Notes: generated from the letters alone by a model not told the origin. Counted from the first letter of the stretch, positions 1 through 6,330 are shown. The stretch: DNA of 6,832 nt from Anaeromyxobacter sp. (GCA_020028115.1 JAHWYA010000095.1:1-6832), one strand, 5' to 3'. Numbers and translations: made by a program.

Positions 1-126
1 ATCAAGGATTATCGATAGTTGCACCGAGGAAGCGCTCGATCGAACCTCATCCCAGGTGCGTAGCCGCCTTCGCATCCCACGCGTGACGGAGGGAGTCGGC
101 GCGTAGCACCATACGCGGCAGCCCCG

Positions 127-1719
127 ATGAGATACCGGATCTCGAACATCCCGCTGTGGCTCGACGAGGACGACTCGAGGCTCGTCCAGCGGGTCGCCGA
201 GCGCCTCGGCCTCGGGCGGGAGCACGTCTCGGACGTCCTCGTCGTGCGCCGCTCGCTCGACGCGCGCAAGAAGGGCCACGCCCGATGGCTCGTCAACGTG
301 GAGGCGACCGTCGAGGGTGAGGTGAAGGGAACGACGCAGGACGTCGCCCCCGTCGCGCCCCCCGACCCTCCTCCGCCGCGCGTCCGGGCGCCCGGCGTCC
401 CGCCGATCGTGCTCGGCGCAGGTCCGGCCGGGCTGTTCTGCGCTTGGTCGCTCCTCGAGCGCGGCGTACCGACCGTGGTCGTCGATCGCGGGAAGCCCGT
501 CGGCCCGCGGCGGCGAGACGTCGCGGCGTTGATGCGCGAGGGGAAGCTCGATCCCGAGTCGAACATGAACTACGGCGAGGGAGGCGCCGGCGCGTACACC
601 GACGGGAAGCTCGGGACGCGCATCCACCACCCCGCGGTGAGGAAGGTGGTCGAGCTCTTCGCGCGCTTCGGCAACGCGGCGCGGATCCTCGCGGAGGGGA
701 AGCCCCACGTCGGCTCGGACGTCCTCCCCGCAGCGATCTCCGCGATGCGGGAGGAGCTCGAGCGGGGCGGCTGCACGTTCGTGTGGGGCGCTCGCGCGGT
801 GGACCTGGAGCTCGCGGGCGGCCGCTTCCGCGGGCTCCGGCTCGCGGACGGACGGACCCTCGGATCCGACCGGCTCGTCCTCGCGCCCGGCAACAGCGCC
901 CGGGAGCTCTTCGAGCTGTTCGCGGCGCGGGGCTGGCCCATCGAGGCGAAGGCGTTCGCGGCAGGGTTCCGCGCCGAGCACCCGCAGGCGCTCATCGACC
1001 GGATCCAGTACGGCACCGAGTCGCGCCACCCGAAGCTCCCTCCCGCGGACTACCGGCTCGCCGACAACCCGAGGATCGACGGGCAGGCGCGCGGGGTGTT
1101 CTCGTTCTGCATGTGCCCGGGCGGGGTGGTCGTGCCGACGCCCACCGAGCCCGAGATGCAGTGCACGAACGGCATGTCGAACTCGCAGCGCTCGTCGCCG
1201 CTCGCGAACGCGGGCCTCGTCGTCGCGGTGTCGCCCGCCGACTTCGAGGCGGAGGGGTTCACGGGGCCACTCGCCGGGCTCGCGTGGCAGCGCCACTGGG
1301 AGCGCGAGGCGTACCGGCTCGGCGGCGGCGGTTACCGCGCGCCGGCGCAGCGGATCTCGGCGTACCTCGCGGGGAAGCCCGGGGCGCCGCCGGGCCGCAC
1401 CTCCTACCGCCCGGGCGTCACCCCGGCGGATCTCTCCGTGCTCTACCCCTCCCGCGTGCGCGAGGCCCTCAGGGCGGGGCTCTCCTCGTTCGGCCGGCGG
1501 ATGCGAGGCTATGTGACGGAGGAGGCGCTGCTCATCGGCGTCGAGACCCGGACGAGCTCGCCCTGCCGCCTCGTGCGCGGCGACGACCTCGTCGCGCCGG
1601 GCCTCGGGGGGGTGTACCCGTGCGGCGAGGGAGCGGGGTACGCGGGAGGGATCGTGTCCTCCGCGGTGGACGGGCTCCGGGTCGCGGACGCGATCTGCGC
1701 GGAGCTGGGGCCCGCGTGA
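127..1719 (+). CDS. NAD(P)/FAD-dependent oxidoreductase of the COG2509 type
   Basis: A complete 530-aa flavoprotein, probably cytoplasmic. Residues 1-70 form the small N-terminal domain usual for this family (an opening like RYRISNIPLWLDED, then VVRRSLDARKK). A Pro-rich stretch follows, then a Rossmann FAD-binding fold with GAGPAG at 97-102 and an acidic residue (D120) closing the second strand. Family signatures are NMNYGEGGAGAYTDGKL near 146-162, FSFCMCPGG at 325-333, and a C-terminal FAD-contacting segment CGEGAGYAGG at 499-508. Length and motif order fit uncharacterised FAD-dependent dehydrogenases; the substrate is not known for the family and I do not assign one. The ATG at 127 is chosen because the protein then begins as family members do. 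It has no good Shine-Dalgarno: the only purine-rich stretch (GGAGGG, 88-93) is about 33 nt away, and an in-frame stop lies at 61-63. The next gene overlaps its stop. Confidence 0.93.
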   Translation: MRYRISNIPLWLDEDDSRLVQRVAERLGLGREHVSDVLVVRRSLDARKKGHARWLVNVEATVEGEVKGTTQDVAPVAPPDPPPPRVRAPGVPPIVLGAGPAGLFCAWSLLERGVPTVVVDRGKPVGPRRRDVAALMREGKLDPESNMNYGEGGAGAYTDGKLGTRIHHPAVRKVVELFARFGNAARILAEGKPHVGSDVLPAAISAMREELERGGCTFVWGARAVDLELAGGRFRGLRLADGRTLGSDRLVLAPGNSARELFELFAARGWPIEAKAFAAGFRAEHPQALIDRIQYGTESRHPKLPPADYRLADNPRIDGQARGVFSFCMCPGGVVVPTPTEPEMQCTNGMSNSQRSSPLANAGLVVAVSPADFEAEGFTGPLAGLAWQRHWEREAYRLGGGGYRAPAQRISAYLAGKPGAPPGRTSYRPGVTPADLSVLYPSRVREALRAGLSSFGRRMRGYVTEEALLIGVETRTSSPCRLVRGDDLVAPGLGGVYPCGEGAGYAGGIVSSAVDGLRVADAICAELGPA

Positions 1720-1997
1720 TCCGCGCCTCGCGCAGGCGCTACCTCGTCCGGAACGCCGCGGGGGAAGAGCTCGTCGTGCCGAGCCTGGCGGCGCTCCACG
1801 ACCTCTACGTGCACGGGTTCCTCGCCGACGACGACCTCGTCCGGTCCGAGACGGCGACGAGCTGGGAGCGGGCCGGGTCGCTCCCGGCGCTCCACGGCGT
1901 GCGCGAGCGGAGGAGCGACCCGCGGAAGGTGCTCCTGCTCGCGATCGCGGCGGCCGCGCTCGTCGCGGCGTTCGCGCTCCTCTCGCGGGTGCTTTGA
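1716..1997 (+). CDS. Small tail-anchored GYF_2-like protein
   Basis: A 93-aa protein starting at GTG 1716, whose last two bases are also the first two of the upstream TGA (4-nt overlap, GTGA). This implies translational coupling to the oxidoreductase; GGAG at 1701-1704 is a plausible ribosome site. Residues 8-60 resemble the GYF_2 (DUF4339) pattern: a strand RYLVRN, then a helix with LAALHDLYVHGFL, then DDLVRSE, then a Trp (W50) and SLPAL. Residues 63-71 are charged (RERRSDPRK), and 72-89 are a single hydrophobic membrane helix ending almost at the C-terminus. This suggests an inner-membrane tail anchor with the domain in the cytoplasm. GYF_2 domains are thought to mediate protein contacts; no partner can be named, although the neighbour flavoprotein is a reasonable guess. 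ATG-only gene callers would miss it. The domain match is by eye and lacks part of the usual opening Trp-Tyr motif. Confidence 0.72.
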   Translation: MIRASRRRYLVRNAAGEELVVPSLAALHDLYVHGFLADDDLVRSETATSWERAGSLPALHGVRERRSDPRKVLLLAIAAAALVAAFALLSRVL

Positions 1998-2007
1998 CGC
2001 GGGGCGC

Positions 2008-2109
2008 CGTGGGCGACTGCGCAGTCGAAGGACCCCACGTGCGGCGCGAACGGAGCTTTACGGTGTCGCTCCGAGTGCGTAGCGCGCTGCGCGCTCGACT
2101 CGCGAGTCG
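2008..2109. repeat. Cluster of inverted repeats between convergent genes
   Basis: Four hairpin-capable elements fill most of this gene-free stretch. First, CGACTGCGCAGTCG (2014-2027) is a perfect 14-bp palindrome, enclosed by CGTGGG (2008-2013) pairing with CCCACG (2034-2039). Second, CGGAGC (2051-2056) pairs with GCTCCG (2068-2073) around an 11-nt loop. Third, AGCGCGC and GCGCGCT (2081-2095) flank a single T. Fourth, CGACTCGCGAGTCG (2096-2109) is another perfect 14-bp palindrome. The first and last share the same CGACT/AGTCG arms and differ only in the central GCGC versus CGCG. There is no T-run, so if these end transcription they are not classic intrinsic terminators. They could be REP-like interspersed elements, a bidirectional terminator, or a protein-binding site. 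Confidence 0.6.
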
Positions 2110-2130
2110 TCCCGGCGGGGCGGCGTCGAG

Positions 2131-2490
2131 CTACGTCTTCCTTCCATAATCGTCCTGCACCCTCACCACGTCCTCGACCTCGGGCGTCGAGACCTCGAGG
2201 ACGTCGACGTCGGTGACGGCCCGCATCCGGTGCACCGTGCCGGGCTTCACGTGGTAGCTGTCCCCCGGCTTCATGGGGTGATCGACGAGCCGGCCGTCCA
2301 CCTGCAGGACGAGCACCATCTCGCCGCTCCACAGGTGGATCGTCTCGTCCTTCTTCACGTGGTACTGCAGCGAGAGCTGCGCCCCCGCCTTCACGTGCAG
2401 CAGCTTCCCGACGTACCGGTCGGTCCGAGCCCACCAGAGCTCGTAGCCCCAGGGCTTCTCGACGCGCTTCGGCTTCTCGAAAGTGGTCAT
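2131..2490 (-). CDS. Single-domain cupin, mannose-6-phosphate-isomerase-like
   Basis: A complete 119-aa one-domain cupin, likely cytoplasmic. It opens with KRVEKPWGYELWWA (8-21), typical of the type II phosphomannose-isomerase-like cupins. Cupin motif 1 is around 36-57, with QYH (H44), E49 and SGEM; motif 2 is GDSYHVKPGTVHRM (76-89), with H87. The ending, with TPEVEDVVR and DDYGR, is also typical of this group. Likely metal ligands are H44, E49 and H87. The usual second histidine of the HxH pair is a lysine (K46), so metal binding or catalysis may differ from a true isomerase. A sugar-phosphate isomerase or a sugar-binding role is an inference. It is the last gene of the argS unit, 18 nt behind the SPOR gene, and no Shine-Dalgarno is visible before its ATG. 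Confidence 0.85.
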   Translation of the reverse strand: MTTFEKPKRVEKPWGYELWWARTDRYVGKLLHVKAGAQLSLQYHVKKDETIHLWSGEMVLVLQVDGRLVDHPMKPGDSYHVKPGTVHRMRAVTDVDVLEVSTPEVEDVVRVQDDYGRKT

Positions 2491-2508
2491 CGCAGGCAGA
2501 CGTTAGCG

Positions 2509-3162
2509 TCAACGGCTGGAGGTGACGATACCCTTCGCGCCGGTCTCGCGGGCCACGTCGCGCAGGTACCGCTGCGCGGCCTCCTTGGTGTCGAAGGAGC
2601 CGACGCGGACCCGGTAGAACCGGCCCTTCCCGGGCACGTCCGCCTCCTCGATGCGCGGGTTCAGCGCCGCGAACTTGCCCGCGAGCCGCTCGGCCTCCGA
2701 GCGCTCCCCGGAGGCGGCGAGCTGGACCGTCCACGGCTTGAGCGGTGCCGCGGCGCGAGCGGGCTCCGGAGCCGCGTCCGGCGGCCGATCGGGCGGGACG
2801 GCCTCCGCGGGCGGTGGCGCGGCGGGCTTCGCCGCTGGAGGGGCCGGCGCGGCGGGTGCGGGGACGGCCACGGGCGGGGAGTCGGGCGGCGGAGGGGGCG
2901 CCGGCGTGTCCTTCGTGAGCCGGTCGTGGAAGGTGAGCGGCTCGGCCTTGGCGGGCGGGGGGGCGGCCGGCGCGCGGTCGAGCGCCTCGAGGTCGCCCGG
3001 TCGCCCGGCCTCGACGTGGCGCACGGCGAGCTGCTTGCCGACGTTCAGGCCGAGCACGAACACGACACCGAGGACGACGAGCGATCCGGCGACGATCGAG
3101 GCGACCTGCCGGCCGTCGAGCGAGAGCTGGAACTTCTCGCGCGGACGCACGCGGGGGTTCAT
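2509..3162 (-). CDS. SPOR-domain membrane protein
   Basis: A 217-aa bitopic envelope protein with FtsN-like architecture. A short charged cytoplasmic N-terminus (1-18, with KFQLSLDGRQ) precedes one transmembrane helix at about 19-39. A periplasmic linker very rich in Pro and Ala (about 64-143) follows, then a C-terminal SPOR domain at about 144-215 starting PWTVQLAAS and containing FYRVRVGSFDTKEAAQRYL. SPOR domains bind peptidoglycan glycan strands stripped of stem peptides, as found at division sites, so a role at the septum or in envelope remodelling is likely. It is not necessarily FtsN itself, because genomes of this kind usually carry several such proteins. The ATG lies 9 nt after the argS stop with no clear Shine-Dalgarno, which suggests coupled translation from the argS transcript. 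Confidence 0.9.
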   Translation of the reverse strand: MNPRVRPREKFQLSLDGRQVASIVAGSLVVLGVVFVLGLNVGKQLAVRHVEAGRPGDLEALDRAPAAPPPAKAEPLTFHDRLTKDTPAPPPPPDSPPVAVPAPAAPAPPAAKPAAPPPAEAVPPDRPPDAAPEPARAAAPLKPWTVQLAASGERSEAERLAGKFAALNPRIEEADVPGKGRFYRVRVGSFDTKEAAQRYLRDVARETGAKGIVTSSR

Positions 3163-3171
3163 GGCGGGATT

Positions 3172-4971
3172 CTAGGCGTCCTCGACCGCGTCGCGAGTTT
3201 CCGGACTCTCCATCCGGTCGGGCGCGGCGACGCCGAGCACCGCGAGGCCGTTCGCGAGGACCTGCTTCAGCGCCCGGCAGAGGAAGAGGCGCGCGGCGGT
3301 CTTCCTCGGGTCCGGCCCGATGACCCGCTCGCCCGACTTCTTGCCCTGCGTGTAGTACGAGTGGAACGCCGCGATGGTCTCCTGGAGCCAGAACGCGATC
3401 CGGTGCGGCTCGTACGCGAGGGCCGCGCCCGAGACCACGTCGGGGAAGGACGCGATCCGGCGGATGAGGTCCTGCTCCTCGGGCGCCTCGAGCGTCCGGG
3501 CGGCGTCGAGGTCGAACGCGGGCACCGGAACCCCCGCCTCCGCCGCCTTGCGCGCGATCGCGGCGAGCCGGGCGTGGCCGTACTGCACGTAGAAGACGGG
3601 GTTGTCGAGGGTCTGGCGCTTCGCGAGCTCGACGTCGAAGTCGAGCTGCGCGTCGGAGCGGCGGGTGAGGAAGATGAAGCGCGTGGCGTCCGCGCCCACC
3701 TCGTCGACCACCTCGCGCAGCGAGACGACCGTCCCCGCCCGCTTCGACATCTTCACGGCCTCGCCGCCGCGGGTGAGGTTCACCATCTGGATGAGGACGA
3801 CGTGGAGGTCGTCGCGCGACGCGCCGAGCGCGTCGAGCGCCGCCTCGAGCCGCGGGACGTACCCCCCGTGGTCCGCGCCCAGCACGTCGACCAGGATGTC
3901 GGCGCGGGACCGCTTGTCCCAGTGGTACGCGATGTCCGCGCAGAAGTAGGTCGTGGTCCCGTCCGCCTTCTTCACGGGGCGGTCCACCTCGTCGCCGTAC
4001 TGGGAGGAGCGGAAGAGGAGCAGGTCGTCGGAGAGCGAGACGCCCTCCTCGAGATCGCCCTGCGGCTGCGCCGGGGGCGCGCCCTTCTTCGACTTGGGCG
4101 GCGGGAGCTTCCCGACGTAGACGAGCCCCTTCTCCTCGAGCGACCGGAGGAACCGGTCGACGGTGCCGGACTCGTAGAGCGCCTTCTCCGACGACCAGCG
4201 GTCGAAGTCGATGCGGATCGCCGCGAGGTCCTCGCGGATGAGGCCGAGGACGAGCTGCACGGCGCGGTCGCGGAAGAGCGCGAGCCACTCCGCCTCGGGC
4301 GCGTCGAGGAACCGATCGCCGAACTCGTCCCGGAGCCGCGCCGCGATGTCCCGGACGTACTCGCCCGGGTAGCTCTTCGGCGGCATCGTGACCGTGCGGC
4401 CGTGGAGCTCCTGGTAGCGGAGGTGGACCGACCGCGCGAGGGTCTGCACCTGCGCGCCGTAGTCGTTCACGTAGTACTCGCGGACGACGTCGAACCCCGC
4501 CCAGCGGAGCAGGCTCTGCACGCCGTCCCCGACGACCGCGTTCCGGCCGTGGCCGACGTGCATCGGGCCGGTGGGGTTCGCGGAGACGTACTCCACGATG
4601 ACCTTCTTCCCCTCCCCGACCTTCGTCCGGCCCCAGCCCGCGCCGGCGGCGACGGCGCGCTCGAGCGCCCGGAGCCACACGTCCGGGGCGAGCCGGACGT
4701 TGATGAACCCGGGCCCGGCGATCTCGAGGGTCGCGACGTCGCCGGCGTCGTCGACCGCGCGGACCGCCTCGACGATGGCCTGCGCGAGCTCGCGCGGCGG
4801 CCGCCCGGCGGCCTTCGAGAGGACCATCGCGGCGTTCACGGCGAAGTCGCCGTGCTTGGGATCCCGCGGGCTCTCGAGGGAGAAGGCGGGCGCGGCGGCC
4901 GGCCAGCGGCCCTCGGCTGCTCCCTTCGCGAGCGCCTTGCGGAAGATCTCGACGACGCGGTCTCGAACCAT
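3172..4971 (-). CDS. argS: Arginyl-tRNA synthetase (class I)
   Basis: This enzyme charges tRNA-Arg with arginine using ATP, in the cytoplasm. The 599-aa protein has the full class I arginyl layout. The N-terminal tRNA-contacting (Add-1) domain spans about 1-95 and includes HGDFAVNAAM and GPGFINVRL. The catalytic domain carries SANPTGPMHVGH, with the HIGH motif as HVGH at 138-141, GADHGGYVPRL, and the KMSKS loop as KMSKRAGT from 407. The C-terminal DALR anticodon-binding domain is rich in helices and includes an HSYYTQGKK-like segment. It is slightly longer than the roughly 577-aa E. coli enzyme, partly because of a Lys/Pro-rich insertion at about 286-313. All key motifs are intact, so it should be active. 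It heads the argS, SPOR, cupin unit and is transcribed divergently from the barrel gene. Its ATG has no Shine-Dalgarno, and a candidate promoter lies immediately upstream. Confidence 0.98.
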   Translation of the reverse strand: MVRDRVVEIFRKALAKGAAEGRWPAAAPAFSLESPRDPKHGDFAVNAAMVLSKAAGRPPRELAQAIVEAVRAVDDAGDVATLEIAGPGFINVRLAPDVWLRALERAVAAGAGWGRTKVGEGKKVIVEYVSANPTGPMHVGHGRNAVVGDGVQSLLRWAGFDVVREYYVNDYGAQVQTLARSVHLRYQELHGRTVTMPPKSYPGEYVRDIAARLRDEFGDRFLDAPEAEWLALFRDRAVQLVLGLIREDLAAIRIDFDRWSSEKALYESGTVDRFLRSLEEKGLVYVGKLPPPKSKKGAPPAQPQGDLEEGVSLSDDLLLFRSSQYGDEVDRPVKKADGTTTYFCADIAYHWDKRSRADILVDVLGADHGGYVPRLEAALDALGASRDDLHVVLIQMVNLTRGGEAVKMSKRAGTVVSLREVVDEVGADATRFIFLTRRSDAQLDFDVELAKRQTLDNPVFYVQYGHARLAAIARKAAEAGVPVPAFDLDAARTLEAPEEQDLIRRIASFPDVVSGAALAYEPHRIAFWLQETIAAFHSYYTQGKKSGERVIGPDPRKTAARLFLCRALKQVLANGLAVLGVAAPDRMESPETRDAVEDA

Positions 4972-4980
4972 GGGAGCCGC

Positions 4981-5009
4981 GTCATACCGGGTGGTGCGGC
5001 GGGGCGCAA
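4981..5009 (-). promoter_or_regulatory. Candidate sigma-70-type promoter for the argS unit
   Basis: Read on the minus strand, TTGCGC (5009 to 5004) and TATGAC (4986 to 4981) are separated by 17 nt. A start about 7 nt beyond the -10 box falls near 4974, only two or three bases before the argS ATG. The resulting mRNA would be almost leaderless, which fits the lack of a Shine-Dalgarno. This is a consensus match by eye only. Confidence 0.35.
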
Positions 5010-5051
5010 GACGGGCACGGCGCCGCCGCCGCGCCGCGGCCCGACGCCGCC

Positions 5052-5081
5052 TTGTCAGGGAAGCGGCGGTTCCGGTACGAC
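5052..5081 (+). promoter_or_regulatory. Candidate sigma-70-type promoter for the barrel gene
   Basis: TTGTCA (5052-5057) and TACGAC (5076-5081) are separated by 18 nt. The expected transcription start falls at about 5088, on the A of the chosen ATG, so this message may also be leaderless. The -10 box is weak and the assignment rests on spacing plus the absence of a Shine-Dalgarno. Confidence 0.3.
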
Positions 5082-5087
5082 TTGGCG

Positions 5088-6164
5088 ATGCGTCGGTCCC
5101 ATCCCCGCCGGCTCCTCCCGCTGCTCCTCGTCGCCCTGGCCGCGCCCGCCGCCGCGGCCGAGCGGATCGTCGTCCTCGAGTTCACCGGCGACGCCTCGGA
5201 GAAGCTCCGGGCGGCGATGACCGATCGCGCCCGCGCCGCCGCCCTCGGCCCCGCCCGCAAGATCGGCTACGACGTGATGTCGCGAGAGAGCACCGCCCTC
5301 GTCATCGAGCAGGTGGGCGCGAAGTGCGTCGAGGGTCAGTGCGAGCTCGAGCTCGCCCGGAGCGTCGGCGCGGCGATCCTGCTCACGGGCGAGGTCCGCC
5401 AGCTCGAGGGGGCCTACACCTGCGACCTGAAGCTCCACGACGCCGAGAAGGGCTCGCTCCTCGCCCTCGAGACCGCCCGCGCGACCGATGCCCTCACCCT
5501 CTCCGACCGGACCCCCGAGGTCGCGGAGCGCGTCCTCGCCACCGGGCTCGAGCGGTACTTCGGCCGAACGGTCCCGGCGCTCAAGCGCCAGGAGCTCCTG
5601 CGCTGGTACGTGGGCGTGCAGGGATACGTGCCGATCGGGGTCGACGACGCGAAGATCACCTTCACGAGCGGGAGCAGCACCGACAAGCAGGGCCGCGTCG
5701 GGCTGCGGGCCGGGTGGCGGTTCCGGCCGAGCTGGGCGGTCGAGCTCGGCGGCGGCTACGGCGGAATCGCCGAGGCGGACGACCCCAACAGCCCGTCCGA
5801 CGTCGGCCCGCACACGAGCGTCTCGCTCGGCTGGGCGACGGCGGGCGTCGCCTGGGAGCCGCTCGCGAACCGGGTCTTCTCGCTCGCCGCCGAAGCCGGG
5901 GTGGCGGTCACGGAGCTTGAGTACGTGGCCCAGGGCTCTGGGCCGTACCGGACGAGCCTCGCATCGCCCACCGCCGGCGTCGAGGCGCGGGTCACCTACC
6001 CGATCGGCCGGTTCGACGTCGGGCTGCGCACCGGGATCCGCGGGATCGACCACCGCGGCGGCGTGCTCGTGCCCGCCGGGTACCTGCACGCAGGCGAGGA
6101 GTTCCTGAAGGGGGGCACGTTCTTCCTGTGGGACGTCGCGGCGTCAGTCGGGGTCTCGTTCTAG
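5088..6164 (+). CDS. Exported CsgG/TolB-N-like domain fused to an outer-membrane beta-barrel
   Basis: A 358-aa protein. Residues 1-24 are a clear Sec signal peptide (RR-rich start, LLPLLLVALAAP core, AAAA then E25). Residues 26-158 form an alpha/beta domain starting RIVVLEF and containing KCVEGQCELELARSVGA then ILLTGEV, with cysteines at 80, 85 and 112. This resembles periplasmic CsgG/TolB-N-type domains of myxobacterial proteins. From about 169 the sequence alternates in the manner of amphipathic strands, and I count about eight (for example YVGVQGYVPIG, RVGLRAGWRF, WAVELGGGYG). It ends VGVSF, with the terminal Phe expected for BAM-assembled barrels. It probably sits in the outer membrane with the N-terminal domain in the periplasm; its function is unknown. 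ATG 5088 is preferred over TTG 5052 or 5082 because it places the signal peptide at the N-terminus. An in-frame homologous tail follows the stop. Confidence 0.85.
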   Translation: MRRSHPRRLLPLLLVALAAPAAAAERIVVLEFTGDASEKLRAAMTDRARAAALGPARKIGYDVMSRESTALVIEQVGAKCVEGQCELELARSVGAAILLTGEVRQLEGAYTCDLKLHDAEKGSLLALETARATDALTLSDRTPEVAERVLATGLERYFGRTVPALKRQELLRWYVGVQGYVPIGVDDAKITFTSGSSTDKQGRVGLRAGWRFRPSWAVELGGGYGGIAEADDPNSPSDVGPHTSVSLGWATAGVAWEPLANRVFSLAAEAGVAVTELEYVAQGSGPYRTSLASPTAGVEARVTYPIGRFDVGLRTGIRGIDHRGGVLVPAGYLHAGEEFLKGGTFFLWDVAASVGVSF

Positions 6165-6308
6165 GTCGCCGTCGCCACGGCGGTCGCGATGCACATCTCC
6201 GGCGCCGCGACCGTCCCCGCGGGCATGACCCACGCGGGCGAGCCGTGGCTCAAGGCGGGCACGCTGGGTGTCCTGAGCGCCGGCGCCATGGTGCGCGTCT
6301 CCTGGTGA
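6165..6308 (+). pseudogene. In-frame orphan copy of the barrel's last beta-hairpin
   Basis: Directly after the TAG of the barrel gene, in the same frame, 47 codons run open to a TGA at 6306-6308. Their product aligns with the last 48 residues of the upstream protein with one gap: VPAGMTHAGEPWLK here against VPAGYLHAGEEFLK there, and the end VRVSW against VGVSF. By hand I count about 19 identities in 47. G or C occupies 46 of 47 third positions, against roughly 70% and 62% at the first and second positions, which is a coding signature in this frame. There is no convincing start of its own (ATG at 6189 or 6228 would cut off the first strand). It could be the remnant of a deleted paralog, a duplicated hairpin, or the true C-terminus cut off by a nonsense codon. 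Confidence 0.6.
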
Positions 6309-6330
6309 GCGTTCCCGCTCCACGCTCGCC
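6304..6330. terminator. Hairpin between convergent stops
   Basis: GGTGAGCG (6304-6311) can pair with CGCTCGCC (6323-6330) over 8 bp including one G-T wobble, with an 11-nt loop. A rival stem pairs GAGCG (6307-6311) with CGCTC (6316-6320) around a TTCC tetraloop. The element sits exactly between the TGA at 6306 and the opposing stop at 6331, a natural place for a bidirectional terminator, but no T-run follows on either strand. Confidence 0.4.

Noticed and set aside
2..106. Open plus-strand frame that might be the tail of an upstream gene
   Set aside because: It has no start within the window and no recognisable sequence, and the other plus frames are open over similar short distances, so the source cannot be decided.
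444..1715. Long upstream extension of the small GYF_2-like gene's frame
   Set aside because: Before 1716 this frame is an Arg/Ala-rich shadow of the oxidoreductase; only the part after the GTG looks like a protein.
1805..4678. A 957-codon minus-strand open frame
   Set aside because: It is an out-of-frame shadow of argS and the SPOR gene; the product is Arg/Ala/Gly-rich with no motifs.
5052..5087. TTG start giving a 370-aa barrel protein
   Set aside because: It would put 12 charged or polar residues before a perfectly formed signal peptide, and there is no ribosome site at a suitable distance. The same TTG may be part of a -35 box.
2230..5220. A 996-codon plus-strand open frame
   Set aside because: It lies antisense to the cupin, SPOR and argS genes, whose motifs are clear. 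Its product is Arg/Gly/Val/Leu/Glu-rich low-complexity sequence with no family features, as expected from GC-rich shadow frames.
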